From an uncultured Mollicutes bacterium (GTDB lineage: Bacteria; Bacillota_I; Bacilli_A; UBA3375): a DNA stretch of 10,002 bases. The notes beneath the pieces were generated by a model that did not search any database, was not told the origin of the DNA, and worked only from the letters and a program-made list of their open reading frames with translations. Positions 7,600 to 10,002 of the stretch are shown piece by piece. Location of the stretch: the NCBI GenBank assembly GCA_947313935.1, contig CAMZNW010000214.1:1-10002 (forward strand). Direction: 5' to 3'. The position numbers and the translations under genes were made by a program. The number at the start of each line of letters is the position of its first letter. Position 1 is the stretch's first letter.

Positions 7600-8449
7600 C
7601 ATTATCTCCTGTAAACAACATATATATTTCATTTTTTGATTTGTTTTTAATCTTAGCAATTTTCTTTATAATTTCTTTCTTTTCTAAACCTTCTAAAACA
7701 AATTCATGATATAACTGTTCAATAGTTTTATCATAATCTTTATCTATATTTGAAGGGTTTATTGCTATAATAAATTCCCCCTTTGAAATACTATTCTCAT
7801 AAAAATCAATAACTTCACAGATATTCCCTTGCACATATTCTTCATTTAATTTTGTTAGCTCTCGTCCTACCATTACTTCACAATTTTCATCTATTTCTTT
7901 TATACTTAATAATGTACGCATTATTTTATGTGTTGACTCATAAATTATTGTCATTATTTTACGCTTTAATATTTTTTCTAATTGTTGATATTTCTCTGAA
8001 TTTGAACCATGTAAAAAACCTGAGTATGTGAATTCATTATTTGGAAAATTAGAAGCTACAGCACCTAAAATAAATGCACTTGCCCCAGGTAAAACTATAA
8101 CATTAATTTCATTTTGTTTGCAATAATCTATTAATTCAAATCCTGGATCAGATATTCCTGGCATTCCAGCATCAGATACTAAACCAATATTTTGATGTTC
8201 ATTAAACAATTTCTTGATATAATTTTGCATTTGTTCTTTATTATATTCATGATATGCTTTTAAAGGTAAAGAAATTTCAAGTTTACTAAGTAATAAACCT
8301 GTTTTTCTAGTATCTTCACATAATAAAACTTCAACCTCATTTTTCAAGATATTAATTGCACGCAAAGTGATATCTTCCAAATTCCCTATGGGAGTTGGTA
8401 TTACATATAAATTTTTCGCACTATTTTTAAAACTTTTTTGAATTATCAT
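7589..8449 (-). CDS. rsmI: 16S rRNA 2'-O-ribose C1402 methyltransferase RsmI
   Basis: SAM-dependent methyltransferase of the tetrapyrrole-methylase fold (YraL/RsmI) that 2'-O-methylates C1402 in the 16S decoding centre. In the 286-aa protein, the family signatures are VIPTPIGNLEDITLRA at 16-31, LCEDTRKTG near 43-51, VSDAGMPGISDPG at 91-103, and LPGASAF at 120-126. ESTHK follows around 171-175, and GGEF-like KGEF lies near 223. The C-terminal 45 residues form the usual small helical tail. The ATG has AAAGGAAAA upstream. It is the first gene after the yidC terminator, with only 13 nt between the T-tract and the ATG, so no separate promoter fits in the gap. Its end overlaps the mnmE start. In Bacillus this gene lies elsewhere, so its place between yidC and mnmE is notable. 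Confidence 0.95.
   Translation of the reverse strand: MIIQKSFKNSAKNLYVIPTPIGNLEDITLRAINILKNEVEVLLCEDTRKTGLLLSKLEISLPLKAYHEYNKEQMQNYIKKLFNEHQNIGLVSDAGMPGISDPGFELIDYCKQNEINVIVLPGASAFILGAVASNFPNNEFTYSGFLHGSNSEKYQQLEKILKRKIMTIIYESTHKIMRTLLSIKEIDENCEVMVGRELTKLNEEYVQGNICEVIDFYENSISKGEFIIAINPSNIDKDYDKTIEQLYHEFVLEGLEKKEIIKKIAKIKNKSKNEIYMLFTGDNDVR
7606..7610 (-). promoter_or_regulatory. Ribosome binding site setting the mnmE start
   Basis: AGGAG on the minus strand, inside the end of rsmI, 6 nt from the ATG at 7599 and 3 nt from the ATG at 7602. This favours 7599 and argues against the 60-nt-longer frame from 7659. Confidence 0.55.
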
Positions 8450-8462
8450 AATTTTCCTTTCT

Positions 8463-8491
8463 AAAAAAAAATAGCCTTAGAGGCTACTTTT
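8463..8491 (-). terminator. Intrinsic terminator overlapping the yidC stop codon
   Basis: Minus-strand hairpin with a perfect 6-bp stem TAGCCT / AGGCTA (8486-8472) and loop CTA, followed by nine T (8471-8463). A run of A before the stem can pair with the T-tract, lengthening it. The yidC TAG stop (8484-8486) is part of the stem, so translating ribosomes could influence folding. The A-run on the other side means it might also work on the plus strand, although no plus-strand gene is seen. Confidence 0.85.
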
Positions 8492-9290
8492 TAATCTTCT
8501 TTTTTTGTCTTTCAGCTGAAATTACATCTCTTTTTAATATAACAGTTTGTAATATTGTTGCTGAATTACTAATAACCCAATAAATACTAAGTGCACCTGG
8601 TAACGTTAATCCCATTATTAAAATCATAATTGGCATAATAATCTTCATTTGCTTCATCATTGTACTACTAGTACCAGTTGTATCAGTTCCAATAGTTGAT
8701 ACAACAGTTGAAAAATAAGTCGTTACTGCAGCTAATATTGCCATTATTACAATTGGTTTACCAAAATTAGGCCAAATTAAAAATCCTCTAGCCATCCCTT
8801 GTGCACCATATAATGGTAATCCATCATAAATTAATAAATTTTGAATTGCATCATAAAATGCAAATAATAATGGCATTTGAATCAATATTGGTAAACAACC
8901 TGCTAATGGATTTATATTATGACGACTATATAAACTTTGCATTTCCATTTGCATTTTTCTTTTATCTTCTACTTCTTTTTTATTTTTATATTTAGCTTGA
9001 ATTTTTTTGATTTCTGGTTGGATTTTAGCCATATCTGCAGATGATTTAATTTGTTTTTTATATAAAGGTACTAATGCTAAACGAAATAATATTGTCATTG
9101 CAATTAATCCCATTATGATATTATTTCCTAAAAAACTCCCTAGATATATTATCCCTTTTGAAAACAACATTACTATAGTATCCCATATTCCAGAAGCATC
9201 AGGTCCTACTAAATGATTTTCTGTAACTCCACATCCAGATAAAATAACTAATACCGGTAATAATAATACTACTAATTTTTTATTTTTCAT
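8484..9290 (-). CDS. yidC: Membrane protein insertase YidC/Oxa1 (lipoprotein form, SpoIIIJ-like)
   Basis: Inserts membrane proteins alone or with SecYEG. The 268-aa protein has the Gram-positive form: a lipoprotein signal peptide with lipobox LSGC and lipidated Cys20, then no large periplasmic P1 domain. TM segments are near 55-77, 130-150, 178-199 and 215-250, split by the charged coiled cytoplasmic hairpin at about 80-125. Arg70, in TILFRLALVPLY, is the conserved positive residue of the hydrophilic groove. INPLAGCLPILIQMP is the family signature. The C-terminal tail is lysine-rich (RQKKKIKK), as in YidC forms that contact ribosomes. The ATG overlaps the rnpA stop (ATGA), with AAGGGAG upstream. 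The jag gene that usually follows is absent; a terminator is there instead. SpoIIIJ versus YqjG paralogue cannot be settled here. Confidence 0.95.
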   Translation of the reverse strand: MKNKKLVVLLLPVLVILSGCGVTENHLVGPDASGIWDTIVMLFSKGIIYLGSFLGNNIIMGLIAMTILFRLALVPLYKKQIKSSADMAKIQPEIKKIQAKYKNKKEVEDKRKMQMEMQSLYSRHNINPLAGCLPILIQMPLLFAFYDAIQNLLIYDGLPLYGAQGMARGFLIWPNFGKPIVIMAILAAVTTYFSTVVSTIGTDTTGTSSTMMKQMKIIMPIMILIMGLTLPGALSIYWVISNSATILQTVILKRDVISAERQKKKIKK

Positions 9291-9622
9291 TTTATCTCCC
9301 TTAATAATTCTACTAATTTTTCATTCAATTGTTTAAAAGTTGCATTTTTCGCTTTTGGACGCATAATAATCACCATTTGTTTATTATTTTTAACTAATTC
9401 TAAATTGTTATGGATAATCATTCTAATACGTCGTTTTTGATAATTTCTAAAACAAGCATTTCCAAGTTTTTTTCCTACTGAAATACCAACACTATATTCA
9501 ATTTTATTAAAAAAAACAGAAGGCAAAAAATAAACAATAAAATGTGAATTTGTCTTTTTTTTGCCTTCTTTTATAATTTGATTAAAATCATCATTAAGTT
9601 TTAACACATTAAAAGTATTCAT
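9287..9622 (-). CDS. rnpA: Ribonuclease P protein component
   Basis: Basic protein subunit of RNase P; binds the catalytic RNA and the 5' leader of pre-tRNA. Its 111 aa is the normal length. The conserved helix region reads GKKLGNACFRNYQKRRIR at about 50-67. The RNR box is RNY here (Tyr61 replaces the second Arg), but Lys63, Arg64, Arg65 and Arg67 keep the positive face. The aromatic N-terminal strand that contacts the leader includes Phe13 and Phe28. The ATG lies 2 nt after the rpmH stop and has no clear Shine-Dalgarno, so translation probably depends on ribosomes finishing rpmH. The stop overlaps the yidC ATG. The start MNTFNVLKLNDDF aligns sensibly with the usual KxxEF beginning of the family. 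Confidence 0.93.
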   Translation of the reverse strand: MNTFNVLKLNDDFNQIIKEGKKKTNSHFIVYFLPSVFFNKIEYSVGISVGKKLGNACFRNYQKRRIRMIIHNNLELVKNNKQMVIIMRPKAKNATFKQLNEKLVELLREIK

Positions 9623-9624
9623 AA

Positions 9625-9759
9625 TTAAGCTGAAATCACTTTACGTCCTTTTAAACGACGACGTGCTAACACTTTTCTACCACCTGGTGTAGCCATACGA
9701 GTACGAAAACCATGTACTTTTGATCTTTTTCTTCTATTTGGTTGATATGTTCTTTTCAT
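9625..9759 (-). CDS. rpmH: 50S ribosomal protein L34 (bL34)
   Basis: A 44-aa, highly basic ribosomal protein of the large subunit, complete from MKRTYQPN to KVISA. It holds the family core of RKRSKVHGFRTRM and GRKVLARRRLKGRK, so identification is certain despite the small size. AAGGAG lies 5 nt before the ATG. In most bacteria this gene lies next to oriC and diverges from dnaA; here the sequence directly upstream is a 5S rRNA gene on the same strand, ending 28 nt before the ATG with no terminator. L34 may thus be made from read-through rRNA transcripts, from a promoter overlapping 5S, or both. rnpA follows after 2 nt. Confidence 0.98.
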   Translation of the reverse strand: MKRTYQPNRRKRSKVHGFRTRMATPGGRKVLARRRLKGRKVISA

Positions 9760-9779
9760 AATTCTCCTTTTAAGATATT

Positions 9780-9808
9780 TTTATAAACTAGCACCGACTA
9801 TATCTCAC
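9780..9808 (-). promoter_or_regulatory. Candidate promoter for rpmH-rnpA-yidC inside the 5S 3' end
   Basis: Minus-strand GTGAGA (4 of 6 to TTGACA) and TATAAA (5 of 6 to TATAAT) are exactly 17 nt apart. The first lies in the 5S gene and the second just after it. The start site would fall near 9773, leaving a leader of about 15 nt that still contains AAGGAG. This is the only promoter-like pair I see before rpmH. The -35 bases are constrained by 5S structure, so the match may be chance. Confidence 0.3.
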
Positions 9809-9893
9809 CCCGTAGGATTACTTCAAGCGTGATTGAGCTTAACTTCTGTGTTCGAGATGGAAACAGGTGTAACATCAACACAATAAATACTAG
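9788..9893 (-). rRNA. rrf: 5S ribosomal RNA
   Basis: The conserved core CGAACACAGAAGTTAAGCTC and the downstream GGGTGAGA block identify 5S rRNA. The ends CTAG...CTAG allow an 8-bp helix I with G-U pairs. Helix II can form between GUGUUGAU and AUCACGC with one bulge. The mature length of about 106 nt is shorter than the 115-117 nt common in Firmicutes, mainly because helix IV (CC-UAC-GG region) is reduced, as in Mollicutes and relatives. It follows 23S by about 45 nt and precedes rpmH by 28 nt. End positions are judged from pairing and may be off by a few bases. Confidence 0.93.
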
Positions 9894-9898
9894 ATTAA

Positions 9899-9915
9899 TT
9901 GAGAACAACTCTCAA
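9899..9915 (-). other. Hairpin in the 23S-5S spacer
   Basis: Minus-strand TTGAGA and TCTCAA pair across a 5-nt loop, about 6 nt upstream of 5S. There is no T-tract, so it is more likely part of an rRNA processing structure than a terminator. Confidence 0.4.
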
Positions 9916-9938
9916 AACTAAATAAGTTAGATTGTAAA

Positions 9939-10002
9939 ATAGAAGGATTCGACCTATTAGTACTGGTCAGCTCAACATATCACTATGCTTACACATCCAG
10001 CC
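9939..10002 (-). rRNA. rrl: 23S ribosomal RNA, 3' end (cut by window edge)
   Basis: The minus strand reads the conserved 3' terminus of 23S rRNA: GCUGGAUGUGUAAGC, then UGUUGAGCUGACCAGUAC and UAAUAGGUCGAAUCC. Only the last 64 nt are in the window. The 3' end near 9939 is estimated from the usual distance beyond UAGGUCGA; the partner 5' end is not visible, so the exact end is uncertain by several bases. Confidence 0.92.

Noticed and set aside
7600..7659. Upstream extension of the mnmE frame by 20 codons
   Set aside because: The added residues do not resemble the family start, and a well-spaced AGGAG precedes the ATG at 7599.
8801..9216. Two plus-strand open frames opposite yidC
   Set aside because: Antisense to conserved YidC segments and rich in hydrophobic residues only because the complement of the membrane codons is; no start signals.
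9409..9417. TTATCCATA on the minus strand, one mismatch from a DnaA box, close to rpmH-rnpA
   Set aside because: A single imperfect copy inside rnpA coding sequence with no cluster or AT-rich unwinding region beside it; not an origin.
1..10002. UGA read as tryptophan (Mycoplasma-type code), suggested by the AT-rich content and short 5S
   Set aside because: Several genes end at TGA in the expected places with correct C termini, and Trp positions use TGG.
1..10002. CRISPR array, insertion sequence, phage or defence genes
   Set aside because: No spaced direct repeats, transposase motifs or defence domains; the window is filled by housekeeping genes with little space between them.

Overview
The window is 10 kb of very AT-rich bacterial DNA. 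Every gene seen lies on the minus strand, so transcription runs from high to low coordinates. The sequence suggests a low-GC Firmicute (Bacilli or Erysipelotrichia-like lineage). Reasons: the rpmH-rnpA-yidC order with a lipoprotein-type YidC, the Firmicute rsmB-rlmN-prpC order, strong AGGAG-type ribosome binding sites, and a short (about 106 nt) 5S rRNA of the kind seen near Mollicutes. It is not a Mycoplasma: several genes (rsmB, both HAD genes, rnpA, rsmI) end in TGA, tryptophan is TGG, and MraY shows that peptidoglycan is made. Genus cannot be given from this sequence.

In transcription order, the right end holds the 3' end of a 23S rRNA gene (about 10002-9939), a 45-nt spacer, a 5S rRNA gene (9893-9788), then after only 28 nt rpmH, followed by rnpA and yidC. 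rpmH-rnpA and rnpA-yidC are touching or overlapping. A clear intrinsic terminator sits on the yidC stop codon. No terminator is visible between 5S and rpmH, so the rRNA operon may read straight into genes for ribosomal protein L34, the RNase P protein and the YidC insertase. This is the most unusual feature of the window. A weak promoter-like pair inside the 5S 3' end is the competing explanation.

Past the terminator comes a packed run: rsmI (16S rRNA 2'-O-methylation), mnmE (tRNA wobble-uridine GTPase), dusB (tRNA dihydrouridine), a 58-bp gap with a palindrome, two tandem Cof-type HAD phosphatases, mraY (lipid I synthesis), rsmB (16S m5C), rlmN (23S/tRNA m2A), and the start of a PP2C phosphatase (prpC/stp) cut by the left edge. 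Most junctions are 4-nt ATGA overlaps or place the ribosome binding site on the preceding stop codon, so translational coupling is likely.

The theme is RNA maturation and modification with an inserted cell-wall enzyme. It looks like pieces of the classical origin-proximal cluster (rpmH-rnpA-yidC-jag-mnmE-mnmG) and the classical fmt-rsmB-rlmN-prpC-prkC cluster joined together. dnaA, jag, mnmG and fmt are absent from their usual neighbour positions. I see no CRISPR array, insertion sequence, tRNA or phage gene. I see no convincing new defence or biosynthetic system. There is no gene-free stretch over 300 bases.
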